Shown here: piece after piece, positions 1 through 10,249 of the stretch
Layout of the letters: each line of letters begins with the position of its first letter
Position numbering within the stretch: the stretch's first letter is position 1
NCBI GenBank assembly: GCA_006386115.1
Contig: VFIW01000077.1
Span: 157,626 to 221,625, forward strand
Direction: 5' to 3'
From: Globisporangium splendens
Taxonomy: Eukaryota; Oomycota; Peronosporomycetes; Pythiales; Pythiaceae
Length of the DNA stretch: 64,000 nucleotides
Notes under the pieces: generated by a model
What the model was told of the DNA's origin: nothing
The model's database searches: none
Seen by the model: only the letters and a program-made list of their open reading frames with translations
Program-made: the position numbers and the translations under genes

Positions 1-1278
1 GTGGGGTCCAACCACAAAACAGGACCTCCACGTGTATGGGCTGCTGATGGTTCCCACGTTCATTCGATTCCCTACATGGAAAAGCCCTCCATCGTTTCTC
101 ATTCACAATCGAGTGCAGTCGAAAAAAGAGAGCGAACATGCTCAGCACTCTCGCCTTGCCTGTCTGCAGATCAGAAGCGATGGTGTTCACTGTCCGGCAC
201 AACACCATTTCAACAGCACAGTGTACCTTTCCCACCATTCGAGACGCAAAAAGGCAGCTGTTCCAGTCATTCGTCTGCATTTCGTTTTTCTTTTTCTGAC
301 TGATCCTGTTGATCTCTGGCATCAACAGTGAACCGTTTATGTCGCGGTGCGCTCCAGCCAGTCGATTTCGCATCCAGACAAACGCACTGAGCACTCGAAA
401 AAAATACAGAACAACAGTGTTGTCCCGAACAACTTGAATGTGCACTGTACTGTACGAGCGTGCTGAACCCCGTCAGCATGCACAAAGCGGATGTGAGTGT
501 TGATCGCCACCAACGGCAAGTATGCAATAAACTTTATCGAGCAAGAGCAGTCACATGCATTCTGAGGCATCCTCACATGAGTGTTCTGGGTCATAAGGGT
601 GCCGTTTAGTACGGTCTGTGAGGCAGTGGGCGCTCGACGTACAGTGGAGTCGCTGCATGGCCATCCTGTGGCCATGTTTCGTCCGGCGGCACCATGAGGG
701 AAGTTCCCGGTTTGTTCTGTATGGTGACTGTGATGGCACCTCCTCAGCCGCACCGTCACTCTTGTGTGCGCCTGGAATGATGGTCGAAATCGATTGCACA
801 GCCACCGTAACTGCCTCTCGCCTGCGGAAACGAATATGTTACATTCTGCATCGTACGTACGTTTCGCTAAAGTATCCGAAATACCTGTTTATTGGAATAC
901 CCTGATCATGATGATGCATTATAGCGAACAGTCCCTCCCTTGACATCGTGCAAGAAAAAGGACAGAAAGCACATGCTGGTCGGAAGCATCCAAAATATCG
1001 AAACCTGAAGGCACACGTTCCTACTATTAACGCCGACCTCGAGTTTGATCTGCTAACGCGGGATACCAGTTTTCCAAAGTGCTTGAACACTTCGAGTTCT
1101 GTTGAAACGCTGACTGCTAGTTCCGATTCATTTCGATTATTAGTTGATAAAGGCGCCTTTGAGTGCAAGACGAAGTCATCCTGAACACGACACAGCACTG
1201 TTGCGTGAGTGTGGATGGGTGTGTGCATCCTGCCGTTGCTTCAGCTGAGCGAGCGAGTGGCGTCTGCTGCTCTGCCAC
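1..1278. other. Intergenic DNA, no gene recognised
   Basis: Several open frames of 80-140 codons exist here on both strands, but they overlap each other, none has a recognisable domain, and none has a convincing promoter plus start. I see no RNA gene or mobile element. The right end is the upstream region of the ABC transporter that follows. Confidence 0.5.
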
Positions 1279-1299
1279 GTTCACAACGCGATTTGCCTC
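1279..1299 (+). promoter_or_regulatory. Putative oomycete core promoter of the first ABCC gene
   Basis: TTCACAACGCGATTTGCCTC lies about 45-60 bases before the ATG. It lines up with the better-preserved initiator plus flanking elements found at the same distance in the paralogues at 26392, 30887 and 46436, which share the ATTTGC core. The initiator half is weak here (TTCACAA instead of CTCATTN), so the call rests mainly on position and paralogue comparison. Confidence 0.5.
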
Positions 1300-1342
1300 G
1301 TCGAGCGCACTCGCCTCCAGAAAACACAAGCGAGAAGACGGG

Positions 1343-4300
1343 ATGAGTTCGCTTCTGCAGCCGTCGCCGCGCAAGCAGGGCTACGGCACGCTCCACGATG
1401 TCGCGGCCGACCAGGCGCAGGCGCGCAAGGTCACGCCCAGCACGGCGTCGTTCTTCTCGCGCATGCTCTTCTCATACGCGACGCCGATGATGGCCAAGGG
1501 CAACGAGCGCCAGCTCAACAACGACGACCTGTGGGCGCTTGAGGGTGAGAACCAGACCTCGGTCGCGTTCGTAAAGTACAACGAGCAGTACATCCGCCAC
1601 AACCGAGGCGTGATCAAGGCCATGTTCTACACGTATGGCGGCTCGTTCTTCCTCTGCGGTCTCGCGACCGTGTTCTCCACGGCGTGCAACCTGTTCGCGC
1701 CGCAAGTGCTGCACCACGTGATCGATGCGTTCACGGCGCCAGAGATCGACGTTGAAGACCTGACGATTTGGCTCGGCGCGTTTTTCGCGTCGCGATTGTT
1801 GAATGCGATCGTGGCCGCACAAATGAGCTTTTACCTCGAATTGGTGGCTTTGCGTCTCACCGTGAGCTTGAAGACACTTCTCTTCCAGAAGGCGATGCGA
1901 CGAAGCATCCAGAGCAAGAACGAAGCCAAGACAGTCGATATTTCCAACCTGTTCACGTCGGACGTGTCGAATGTGCTGTGGGCGGCGTTCCAGATCAACA
2001 ACCTGTGGATCCTCCCCGTGCAGATCGGCGTCGTGGTGTACATGCTGTACGATGTGATCGGTCTCGCAGCCTTCGCTGGGCTCGCCGTGATCGGTATCTC
2101 GATGCTTGCGAGTTTCATTATCGCAAAATTCTCGGGCGATGCGTTTGAGAACCTCATGGCACGCAAAGATGATCGTATGAAGGTGATCAAGGAAGTGTTT
2201 GGCGCGATCCAGATCGTGAAGCTGAACGCCTGGGAGAGCAAGTTTGCTGAAAAAATCCAAAAGTTGCGCACTCGTGAGCTCGTGTCGGTTGCGCAAGTCA
2301 TGTACTTGGGTGCCTTGTCGATCTTTGTGCTGTGGGCTTCTCCATTGTTCGTGTCGACTGTGTCGTTTGCGGTGTATTCGATTACTATGGGCCAAATGTT
2401 GACGGCCGCCAAGGTCTTCACTGCGATTGCGTTGTTCAATGCGCTCCGTGATCCTCTCCGCGATTTGCCAAGCGTGATTCAGACGTGCATTCAAGCCAAG
2501 GTGTCGCTTGATCGTGTGTCTGATTTCCTCGATATGCACGAATATGATCCATCCAACGTGACCCGTGACGCGACTGGGCAACCTGAGGACGTGGTCGTTG
2601 CAGTGGAAGGTGGGTGCTTTGGATGGAACAAGGACACTCCATTGCTACAAGATGTGAATTTGAGGGTCAAGAAAGGAGACCTCGTTGTCGTCCACGGAGC
2701 CGTTGGTGGCGGCAAGTCGTCGCTGTGCTCGGCTCTTCTTGGCGAAATGGAGAAGACCTCTGGCAGCGTCTTCTTGCGCGGTCGTGTCGCGTACTACTCG
2801 CAGCAGACGTGGATTCAAAACATGACGATCCGAGAGAACATCTTGTTTGGCAAAGAGTACGATGAGCGCAAGTACCAGAAAGTGTTGGATGCGTGTGGCT
2901 TGCTGCCAGATCTTGCCGGGTTTCCCGGTGGCGACGCGACTGAAATCGGTCAAAAGGGTGTGAACCTCTCGGGTGGTCAAAAGGCACGACTGAGTCTGGC
3001 GAGAGCGTGCTACTCGGATGCGGATCTGTTTATCCTCGACTCGCCACTCGCTGCGGTGGATGCTGTGGTTCAAAGCGAGATCTTCAGCAAGTGTATCTGT
3101 GGCCTTCTGGAGAGCAAGACGATTGTGCTGGTGACTCACAGCCCCGATATCATCGCGTCGGAAGCTGCCAACTACAAGATTCTGGTCGAGAATAGCAAAT
3201 TGAAGGGCGAGCGCAAGGAGATGACGAAGCCACGAAGCTTTTACGCGGCGAACAACCTTTCTCCACGCAAGCTCCAGGAAGCGCATGAGCACGAGACTGA
3301 GGAAAGCAAAGCCGCGCTGGCTGATGCTGGTCGCTTGGTGGATGATGAAGAGCGCGAGGAAGGTCGCGTGTCGAAGGAGGTCTTCTTGGAGTACTTCAAC
3401 TCGCTTGGTGGCGTGAAAGTGTGCATTTTCTTGCTGATCGTGCAGACGATGTGGCAAGGATTCCAGATCAGCAGTGACTTGTGGTTGAGCCGCTGGACCG
3501 GCGAGAAGCTCGGCAAGTACAACGAGGACGACACGGAGTACAACATGAAGATCTACGCGTACCTGGGAATGGGTGCTGCTTTGATGGTGCTGGTGCGTTC
3601 GACTACGGTCGCGTTTGTCGGTCTTCTCGCCTCGCGTCACCTCTTCGACTCCATGACTCGTTCGTTGCTGAATGCTCCCTTGCGCTTTTTCGACGCCAAC
3701 CCGATTGGTCGTATCGTGAACCGCTACGGTGACGATATGTCATCGGTTGACTTTATGCTTCCATTTGCCTACGGCGGTTTCTTGGCGACTTTTTTCTTCA
3801 CTGTGTGCCAGCTTGCGACTGCGGTTTACACGGTAAACTTTCTGGGTGTGCTCATTATTCCGCTCGTGATTATGTACGTGAAGTTTGCTCGCTTCTACTT
3901 GGCGCCTTCGCGCGAGGTGTCTCGACTATGGAAGGTGTCTTCGTCTCCAGTTTTGAGCCACGTGACTCAGTCGGAGGAAGGCGTGGCTCTCATTCGTGCG
4001 TTCGGTCCTGAGTACGTGGATCGCATGATCGAAGAGAACTTCAAGCGCATTGATGTGAACAACATGGTGTGGTTCGCAGAAACGGTTACCAGTCAGTGGT
4101 TCCAAGTCCGCATGCAGCTTCTGGGTTGTGGCGTGGTGATCTTGGTCGTGTCTGCTCTTGTGTACCTTCGCGCGTTCCTGTCTCCTGGTCTTGTTGGTCT
4201 AGCATTTACCTATGCTCTCAGTGTGGACGGTGGTCTCTCCAGTTTAGTGCGATCGTGGTCATGGGTTGAGATCTCCATGGTTAGTCCTGAACGTATTTTG

Positions 4301-5116
4301 GAGTACGCAGCGATCCCACCTGAGGGTAGCCAGAAGGCACTTGTCATCGAGCCATCTGCTGAATGGCCTCGTCACGGCACGATCACATTCGACAACGTCG
4401 TGTTCAGCTACAAGGAAGGCGCTCCAGCCGTGCTCAAGGGACTCTCGTTCGACATCAAGAACAACGAGAAGATCGGTATCGTCGGTCGAACTGGCGCTGG
4501 CAAGTCAAGTCTCACCATGGCGCTCTTCCGAATCAATGAGTTGGATGCTGGTCGTATCCTGATCGACGGCGAAGACATCTCGACCATGCCTCTGCGTTCT
4601 TTGCGCTCCAAGTTGTCGATCATCCCTCAATCGCCAGTCTTGTTCAAGGGAACCCTCCGTGCCTACATGGACCCGTTCGACGAGTTCACGGACGCGGAGA
4701 TCTGGTCGGCGTTCGAAAAGGTCGAGATGAAGGAACAGATCGGTTCGTTGGAGAACCAGTTGTCGTACGAGTTGAGCGAGAATGGTGAGAACTTCAGTGT
4801 GGGCGAGCGTCAGATGCTGTGCATGGCTCGTGCGTTGTTGACGCAGACTCGCATTGTGGTGATGGATGAGGCGACGGCGTCGATCGACCATGCGACGGAG
4901 AAGAAGTTGCAGACAATGATCGATCGCGACTTCAAGGACGCGACGGTGCTGACGATCGCTCATCGTCTGGCGACCGTGTTGGACTCGGATCGCATTATGG
5001 TGTTGAGCGACGGGAATGTGGTGGAGTTTGATTCGGCGAATAATTTGGTGCAGAACCCGAAGGGTGTGTTTTACGAGTTGGCGAGAGAAGGCGGGTATTT
5101 GGACCGTTTACTTTAG
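1343..5116 (+). CDS. ABCC/MRP-type ABC transporter, paralogue 1
   Basis: This is a 1257-residue full transporter with TMD1-NBD1-TMD2-NBD2 order and no N-terminal TMD0, of the multidrug-resistance-associated (ABCC) family, which exports conjugated or amphipathic compounds across the plasma or vacuolar membrane. NBD1 has Walker A GAVGGGKSS (about residue 451), signature LSGGQKARL (about 541) and Walker B ending in LDSPLAAVD. The residue after the Walker B Asp is Ser, so the catalytic Glu is missing, as is usual for ABCC NBD1. NBD2 has GRTGAGKSS (about 1047), a variant signature FSVGE, and an intact MDEATASID. A GTG-initiated extension exists upstream, but the ATG at 1343 is chosen because it aligns with the N-termini of the four paralogues and sits just after the promoter-like motif. 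Its 240 C-terminal residues are almost identical to those of the other copies. The substrate is unknown. Confidence 0.93.
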   Translation: MSSLLQPSPRKQGYGTLHDVAADQAQARKVTPSTASFFSRMLFSYATPMMAKGNERQLNNDDLWALEGENQTSVAFVKYNEQYIRHNRGVIKAMFYTYGGSFFLCGLATVFSTACNLFAPQVLHHVIDAFTAPEIDVEDLTIWLGAFFASRLLNAIVAAQMSFYLELVALRLTVSLKTLLFQKAMRRSIQSKNEAKTVDISNLFTSDVSNVLWAAFQINNLWILPVQIGVVVYMLYDVIGLAAFAGLAVIGISMLASFIIAKFSGDAFENLMARKDDRMKVIKEVFGAIQIVKLNAWESKFAEKIQKLRTRELVSVAQVMYLGALSIFVLWASPLFVSTVSFAVYSITMGQMLTAAKVFTAIALFNALRDPLRDLPSVIQTCIQAKVSLDRVSDFLDMHEYDPSNVTRDATGQPEDVVVAVEGGCFGWNKDTPLLQDVNLRVKKGDLVVVHGAVGGGKSSLCSALLGEMEKTSGSVFLRGRVAYYSQQTWIQNMTIRENILFGKEYDERKYQKVLDACGLLPDLAGFPGGDATEIGQKGVNLSGGQKARLSLARACYSDADLFILDSPLAAVDAVVQSEIFSKCICGLLESKTIVLVTHSPDIIASEAANYKILVENSKLKGERKEMTKPRSFYAANNLSPRKLQEAHEHETEESKAALADAGRLVDDEEREEGRVSKEVFLEYFNSLGGVKVCIFLLIVQTMWQGFQISSDLWLSRWTGEKLGKYNEDDTEYNMKIYAYLGMGAALMVLVRSTTVAFVGLLASRHLFDSMTRSLLNAPLRFFDANPIGRIVNRYGDDMSSVDFMLPFAYGGFLATFFFTVCQLATAVYTVNFLGVLIIPLVIMYVKFARFYLAPSREVSRLWKVSSSPVLSHVTQSEEGVALIRAFGPEYVDRMIEENFKRIDVNNMVWFAETVTSQWFQVRMQLLGCGVVILVVSALVYLRAFLSPGLVGLAFTYALSVDGGLSSLVRSWSWVEISMVSPERILEYAAIPPEGSQKALVIEPSAEWPRHGTITFDNVVFSYKEGAPAVLKGLSFDIKNNEKIGIVGRTGAGKSSLTMALFRINELDAGRILIDGEDISTMPLRSLRSKLSIIPQSPVLFKGTLRAYMDPFDEFTDAEIWSAFEKVEMKEQIGSLENQLSYELSENGENFSVGERQMLCMARALLTQTRIVVMDEATASIDHATEKKLQTMIDRDFKDATVLTIAHRLATVLDSDRIMVLSDGNVVEFDSANNLVQNPKGVFYELAREGGYLDRLL

Positions 5117-5772
5117 TGTGACTTCGACAGTTAGCTCTATGTAAATACATCTTGCACGTGTGTGCTTGTTGGTCTTGCTGTTGACTTTTTTTGCCAGGTT
5201 TGCCCCATTTGCCCGTCTCTCTGACGGGTTAAATGTGACGTAGGTACAATTTCTGCTCCTTTGAACCCCCAGAATGATTGTATCGTCTTTTTCTCAGATG
5301 CTCTTCGTGATCATTCTTTTTCCGGTTTATCTTGCAGCAGAGCGCCCTCATGCGGCCATTTTAGCATCACACACCGCTGTGTCGCAGCACACAACAGGCA
5401 GAGAGCAGGGTGACAGAGAGACAGGGGGGGAAACGTCGGCGAAGCTGCATGCAAAACTTCAGACGCCGCACTCATCGATTAATGCGCGCGGCACGCCGAG
5501 GTACGTACCAGAGCAACAGTTCCTTTGTGTCACAAAGCGTACCGCAATCGCCCCCTTATTCCCATTTGCATGCAGCCCGCGACTGGAAACCGATCACCAG
5601 ACAGACACAACATGCGACACAGGTTCACTTTTTATATTGTTTTTTTTTCTTTCTTTTTCCCTCTCTTCTTGTTTTCGCTTATACAATCGGTTCATGCGCT
5701 TGATGGAATTGATCTCTGCAGGCTCTCTCCCATTCGCATTGAGCCGCACGCTTTTGCTTTTGTCTTCTACAT
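5117..5772. other. Intergenic region between convergent genes
   Basis: This holds the 3' flanks of the ABC transporter (+) and the desaturase (-). It contains a pyrimidine-rich stretch around 5640-5680. Overlapping open frames of 80-180 codons have no recognisable domain. No RNA gene seen. Confidence 0.5.
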
Positions 5773-6831
5773 CTAATCGGCCTTCATCTTGTTCTTGGCA
5801 TCCTCGGTCAGGTTGTGGCGCTTGACGCGCGAGAACGCGCCGATGTTCTTGTCCGTCACGTAGTCGAACATGACCTTGACCCACGACTCGTGCTGCGGCA
5901 GGTTGTCGTAGAACTCCGGCGCGATCTCACGCACGCGATGGAGGCGCGAGCCCGGCACGTACGGGAAGTCGTGGTGCTCGTTGTGGTATCCGACGTTGAA
6001 CGTAAAGTAGTTGAGGATGCCGTAGTACGAGTACGTCTCGTAGCCCAACACAAACACGTAGTGCTCGGCGATGAAGTGACCGGCGACAGGGTGGATGCCC
6101 GAGCCGAAGAGCGAACTGAGGAAGAGGTACGCGAGCGACGATGGACCGCCAACGTAGAAAATCGCAAGGTTGTACGACATGCACGCGATCCAGTTGTACG
6201 CCTCCCACAGACCAGGCGCCTTTGGGTTCACGACCAGCGGACGGAACGCGTAGAACAACACTTGGAAAACCACAAAGAGGAACTTGGTGATCACGTTGTT
6301 GAACACCTTGCCTTCAATTGCGGTCGGGAGATCGACATCCACGCCTTCCTCGCCCTGGTAGCGGTGGTGTTCCATGTGGTAGCGCTTGAACGATACCGCC
6401 GAGGGCACTCCGACAGGCAGGTTCGCGAAGATGCCGAGCAGACGGTTGTAGATCATCTTCTTGAAGCCCAAGTTGTGCGACAGCTCGTGCATCGACATCA
6501 TCATCGCGTGGTTGCACGTGCCGCCGATCACATACGCGAGCGCGAGGTATGCGGGCCAGCCGAGGAACTGAGACTGGTATGCGCAGTACGTCTGCAGCAG
6601 CACCACGAAGAGCGTGATGTACTTGGTCTTCCAGCAGTGGCCGAAGAGCTCCTTGATCTGCGGGTACTTGGCGAGGATGAGCTTTCGGCGCGTGGCGTGC
6701 GGCTCGTCCGTGGCCACCCAGTGGAAGTCCTTCTGCGTCTCGTGCGCCTTCACGAAGGGTTTCTTGGCCGTCAGCTCCTCCAGCGTGGCCGCCGGCGCCA
6801 CGTTCACTTGCGGTTCCTTCACCTTGCACAT
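5773..6831 (-). CDS. DES1: Sphingolipid delta-4 desaturase (DES1/DEGS1 type)
   Basis: This 352-residue membrane di-iron desaturase would introduce the 4,5-trans double bond into dihydroceramide, making ceramide in the endoplasmic reticulum. The three histidine boxes are complete: HELSH (115-119), HMEHH (152-156) and HNEHH (283-287, in GYHNEHHDFP). The N-terminal block around residues 36-62 (DFHWV, DEPHATRR, ILAKYPQIK) and the GHFIAEHY/ETYSYYG block (251-270) are the family hallmarks that separate it from acyl delta-12 desaturases. Hydrophobic segments lie around 70-110 and 180-245. The frame continues upstream to a GTG, but the ATG at 6831 is preferred because family similarity begins downstream. 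A TTTTTGCAG acceptor-like sequence some 40 bases upstream leaves open a 5'UTR intron. The call to DES1 is strong; a bifunctional C4-hydroxylase activity cannot be excluded. Confidence 0.93.
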   Translation of the reverse strand: MCKVKEPQVNVAPAATLEELTAKKPFVKAHETQKDFHWVATDEPHATRRKLILAKYPQIKELFGHCWKTKYITLFVVLLQTYCAYQSQFLGWPAYLALAYVIGGTCNHAMMMSMHELSHNLGFKKMIYNRLLGIFANLPVGVPSAVSFKRYHMEHHRYQGEEGVDVDLPTAIEGKVFNNVITKFLFVVFQVLFYAFRPLVVNPKAPGLWEAYNWIACMSYNLAIFYVGGPSSLAYLFLSSLFGSGIHPVAGHFIAEHYVFVLGYETYSYYGILNYFTFNVGYHNEHHDFPYVPGSRLHRVREIAPEFYDNLPQHESWVKVMFDYVTDKNIGAFSRVKRHNLTEDAKNKMKAD

Positions 6832-7115
6832 GCTGACGCTTCTGCTGCTGTCGCTCTGGGGGCTGCCTGCAAAAATCAAAACTAACCGATACGCACGACA
6901 GCAAGCTAACACAGGAAGGAGCCAAACGGGTCGGGTTCGGGCTCATTCCCTCTGGCCCACCACCAGATGTGTGCAATTTTTGTAAATTACTTCGGGACGA
7001 GTTATCTTTCTGGCTCATCCCCCCCTCAGTTATTAGCGTCTGCCTGTTGAGTGGAAAGCAGCCACTGAACAACGTGGCGACGGTATTTTGTGGGTAGGAT
7101 AAATTACATGGGTGA

Positions 7116-7173
<58 letters not shown>

Positions 7174-8775
7174 GCTAGGGGTAATCATGCCTCCTCGCCT
7201 GTTTCACACTCAACACAAAATCAAGGAAAAATAACTGACCGCCGAGGAAAGATTGCAGATGAGAGGGACAGGGGGTTGCAGCTTTTGGTTGGCGAGAAGA
7301 GCAGGATGACACAAATCAAGCCATTTGAACTGGAGGCGATCTTCGTTTCTGCATGTGGTTGGGGGATTGCTTGCAACGGCACTTTGTGTGCGACCGCGCG
7401 TGCGCCACCGCGCCACAAAAGCAGACGTTGGACATGGACGCTTCGTTGTACAGTACGCCAAGTATTGCAAATGCGGATGCTGGCTGGCGTCCAGTGACTA
7501 TGCATGTGTGTTGTATGTATGCAGTATGTGCAACAAGCGCCGCACTTGCGACTTGGTTCTTGTACTGTCCATTTGAAATGGTGTCGCGGTAATCTATTCT
7601 GCAATAAATTCGGAGGTCGCACCAATCTACATGACCATTACCAAACAGGCGCTTTTGCATTAGAGCCTTGGCCATCAAAAGTCTAAACCCACTGTCTCGT
7701 ACTGGTCGAATAGCAGCTATCCTCTCAGCGCGCGAAGAAACACGCGCAAAATTGCAAAAGAAGTGAGACGCGCTTCATAGAATGGCATCGCCACAATCGT
7801 ATTGCTCGCGACGATTGCGGCCAATCATTAAAGGACAATTGGCATCTCGATGAGGAGGAAGAGCAGGCGAGATTACATTTCGTACGTCGCGTTTCTCGCG
7901 GACAACATTGAAAGAAAGAAGAGCTTTTCATTCTTGGGAGCGAGCGCCCTCAGAAAGAAACGCACTCCAAAGGCTCCTTTGTCTCTTCGTATGCGTGCCT
8001 GCATCCCCAAAAGCGCAAGGTACACACGTCTTGCACTTGGTGGTACTGGCGGGACTCAGCAAACGCTCCATGGCAGGCTGTGATACAGTCGCCGTTTAGC
8101 ACAGTGCTGGCAGATATGGAGCTCTGCTCATGTGAAGTGTGGTGTTGAGTGTGAGGTGCGGATGCCTTTTGTGGTTATTCTGTCGAGCGTTATTCGAAAG
8201 ATACGATGGATGCACACGACGGACGAGACGAAACGAAACGCACTCCAATCATCGTGTTGTTGACCCGAGTGCTGCCGCCAAATCGCTCGCAAGTGCAGCC
8301 ATTCCGTCATTCATCCGTTTGCTATACTTTGTCGGATACTTGAGCGGATAAAGAAAGATGGTATACATGGACAAGCAAAACATGTCGTGCTACCTTCGAT
8401 CGACATCCAAACCTGCTTTCAAGTTGTAAAAACAGTAGTGCCATCAGACATCTTTGTCACTGTATTTAGAGTCCATTGTAAAGTCACGAGCCAAATGCAC
8501 AATCGGTGTTTTCGTCGTGAAGCACCGCTGACAGTTGACGGACAAGTCACGAGTCACCGTGATTTTGTCTATTTTCTTGTGAACAAGGCAGTGTAGGAAG
8601 GCTATTATTCTGCTCAGTGCAAGCGGGTAGTTTACCTCCAAAAAATCAACGAGAGTCTAGCCACCCCTTGAAGCCACGAATGGCTGGCATCGACGTTGTC
8701 TCATTATGTGAGTAGATTCTCACTGACTCGAAAGTCACTGTATATGTGGACGCGGGAGTGTCGAGGCTCTGGGGC
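6832..8775. other. Gene-poor intergenic region
   Basis: Apart from the AG microsatellite at 7119-7170, I see no gene. Open frames of 60-135 codons overlap on both strands with no recognisable motifs. No tRNA-like or transposon-like structure was noticed. Confidence 0.45.
7119..7170. repeat. (AG)26 microsatellite
   Basis: An uninterrupted run of 26 AG dinucleotides ends in a short run of G. Such tracts vary in length between strains and can be mis-sized in assemblies. Confidence 0.97.
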
Positions 8776-8934
8776 TTACTTCTCGTCTCCCTTCTTGGTG
8801 TCTTGAGCGACTGGGGATTCCTTCGCAGGCGGCGCTTGCTTCGACGCTGGAGAGGTGGCGGCGGCTGTGGCGTTTTTCTTCTCTGGCTGCGCCTTCTGTT
8901 CTTGCTTGTTGTTTTGCTTCTTGGTCAACTTGAT
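8776..8934 (-). pseudogene. Lysine-rich small reading frame lacking an ATG
   Basis: Downstream of an excellent promoter motif (8988-9008) the minus strand holds a 52-codon frame that starts at an ATC codon (IKLTKKQNNK...) and runs, Lys/Gln/Ala/Pro-rich, to a stop after KKGDEK. No ATG occurs between the initiator and this frame. The ATC lies about 70 bases after the initiator, where the paralogous promoters of this window have their ATG, so an ATG-to-ATC loss is an attractive but unproven reading. A spliced or non-AUG start is the alternative. I do not recognise the protein. Confidence 0.3.
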
Positions 8935-8987
8935 GTGTGATTGCGGAGTTTGACTTGGGTGTCTGTGCTCGGTGCGCTTGAGTAGAA

Positions 8988-9008
8988 GGCAGGGAAATTG
9001 AGAATGGC
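8988..9008 (-). promoter_or_regulatory. Oomycete initiator plus flanking element without an obvious gene
   Basis: On the minus strand, GCCATTCTCAATTTCCCTGC fits the oomycete initiator followed directly by a CAATTT flanking element, as well as any real gene promoter in this window. It nearly duplicates the elicitin promoter motif at 41413-41432. Only the ATG-less frame at 8776-8934 follows. Confidence 0.6.
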
Positions 9009-9093
9009 TGAAAGCAAACGGGACATGGATGCGAACTCCGAGAGCTGAAACCACTGTCAAGAGCAGTGGCGCTTCCGCACTCAACACATGACA

Positions 9094-9480
9094 CTAAAGC
9101 AAACGATCCAAGTACCCGCCTTCTCTCGCCAACTCGTAAAACACACCCTTCGGGTTCTGCACCAAATTATTCGCCGAATCAAACTCCACCACATTCCCGT
9201 CGCTCAACACCATAATGCGATCCGAGTCCAACACGGTCGCCAGACGATGAGCGATCGTCAGCACCGTCGCGTCCTTGAAGTCGCGATCGATCATCGTCTG
9301 CAACTTCTTCTCCGTCGCATGGTCGATCGACGCCGTCGCCTCATCCATCACCACAATGCGAGTCTGCGTCAACAACGCACGAGCCATACACAGCATCTGA
9401 CGCTCGCCCACACTGAAGTTCTCGCCATTCTCGCTCAACTCGTACGACAACTGGTTCTCCAACGCACCGATCTGCTCTTT
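9094..9480 (-). pseudogene. 3'-terminal fragment of an ABCC transporter (NBD2 only, no Walker A)
   Basis: About 128 C-terminal residues match the other ABCC copies almost exactly, from KEQIGALENQ through the FSVGE signature, MDEATASID and the C-terminal GGYLDRLL. Everything upstream, including the NBD2 Walker A and both membrane domains, is missing, so it cannot work as a transporter. About 40 bases of 3' flank just past the stop are shared with the gene ending at 27054, which points to that copy or its ancestor as the source. The homology breaks at about 9480, where a retrotransposon remnant on the same strand begins. The open frame continues across the junction, giving a chimeric ORF to 9648 that I regard as chance. 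Confidence 0.9.
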
Positions 9481-10200
9481 CTTCCCTTGTACATTTCCAA
9501 TGGGAGTGCAGACATTTCTCCATGCAATCGTTAAAAGCGCCTCCAGCCGGGGTGCGGCGTGGAGGCAACCCCATCGGCAGAGCCGAGCTTGAGTGTATTG
9601 CCGAAGAACTGGAGCCCCATACCGCATCTTGGACGCCATCTTCGCCATGCTGTTCCATCCAACCGAGTGCAGATCTCAAAGGCGATTGATGCCCACCACC
9701 CGAAAAACTTGATTGCCAGACGATCAACTCCTGCTGTGAACTTCGCCGTAGCTCCGCCACCTCTGAACGAGTGTTCCGTAGTGCGCTGGATTTTTACCAC
9801 ATGCACCAGCCGCTTGCTTGTGAATAGTATTTACCGGTTGAACGCTTGGTCGAGGACTGCGACACCGGCGTCACTTGCGCCAAGCTAAATGTGGACGTCG
9901 GCAGGTGGATCAGCGCCGAACATCGAGACAGGAAGTTCCTGAAGGTGACTATGCTGGAGAATGGCTTGAAGCCAATCAAGATCCTTTCGAATGTTCGCGT
10001 CAACAGAGATTATACAGAACTTTTTCGAGCCGACTGCTGCGTGATGAATACGCTGAAAGCACGGCTTTGCTGCACATAGACACGTGCAGACGTGGCGAAG
10101 GTTCCCGAGCAGACAGCTTATTTCGTCGCGAGTGGCGTGCTTTTGGTTCTGCATTGCCGACACTCTGTCCAACGCTTTCTTGATTTTATCCGCTGGGATC
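9481..10200 (-). mobile_element. Decayed DIRS-like (tyrosine-recombinase) retrotransposon remnant
   Basis: Reading the minus strand leftwards from 10200, broken frames give a reverse-transcriptase C-terminal region with the block CLLGNLRHVCTC, then FFxxxH-type residues degraded, then KDLDWLQAIL and PPADVHI followed by a stop and ASDAGVAVLD (start of RNase H). This then jumps directly to a tyrosine-recombinase C-terminal domain, HSFRGGGATA...DRLAIKFFGWWAS...TRLDG. The recombinase HxxR motif is recognisable, but the nucleophile position reads C in EICTRL instead of Y, and a frameshift follows. Order RT-RNase H-YR is typical of DIRS/Ngaro-like elements. The direct jump from RNase H to the recombinase implies an internal deletion. 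No terminal repeats were found, so both outer limits are approximate. Confidence 0.7.
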
Positions 10201-10249
10201 GAGATCGTGCAAGCGGCTGTGTTAAATTGGACTATGATTGGCTAGAGAG

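Noticed and set aside
9088..9534. Plus-strand open frames antisense to ABCC NBD2 (also at 22723, 27012, 31352-32026, 42623)
   Set aside because: They recur only because the NBD2 tract is repeated; they are Arg/His/Gln-rich shadows with no domain, opposite a clear conserved domain.
9094..9648. Chimeric 184-codon frame joining retroelement and ABC sequence
   Set aside because: Lacks Walker A and membrane domains, has no promoter, and the joined N-terminal part is out of frame with the recombinase remnant; a chance fusion.
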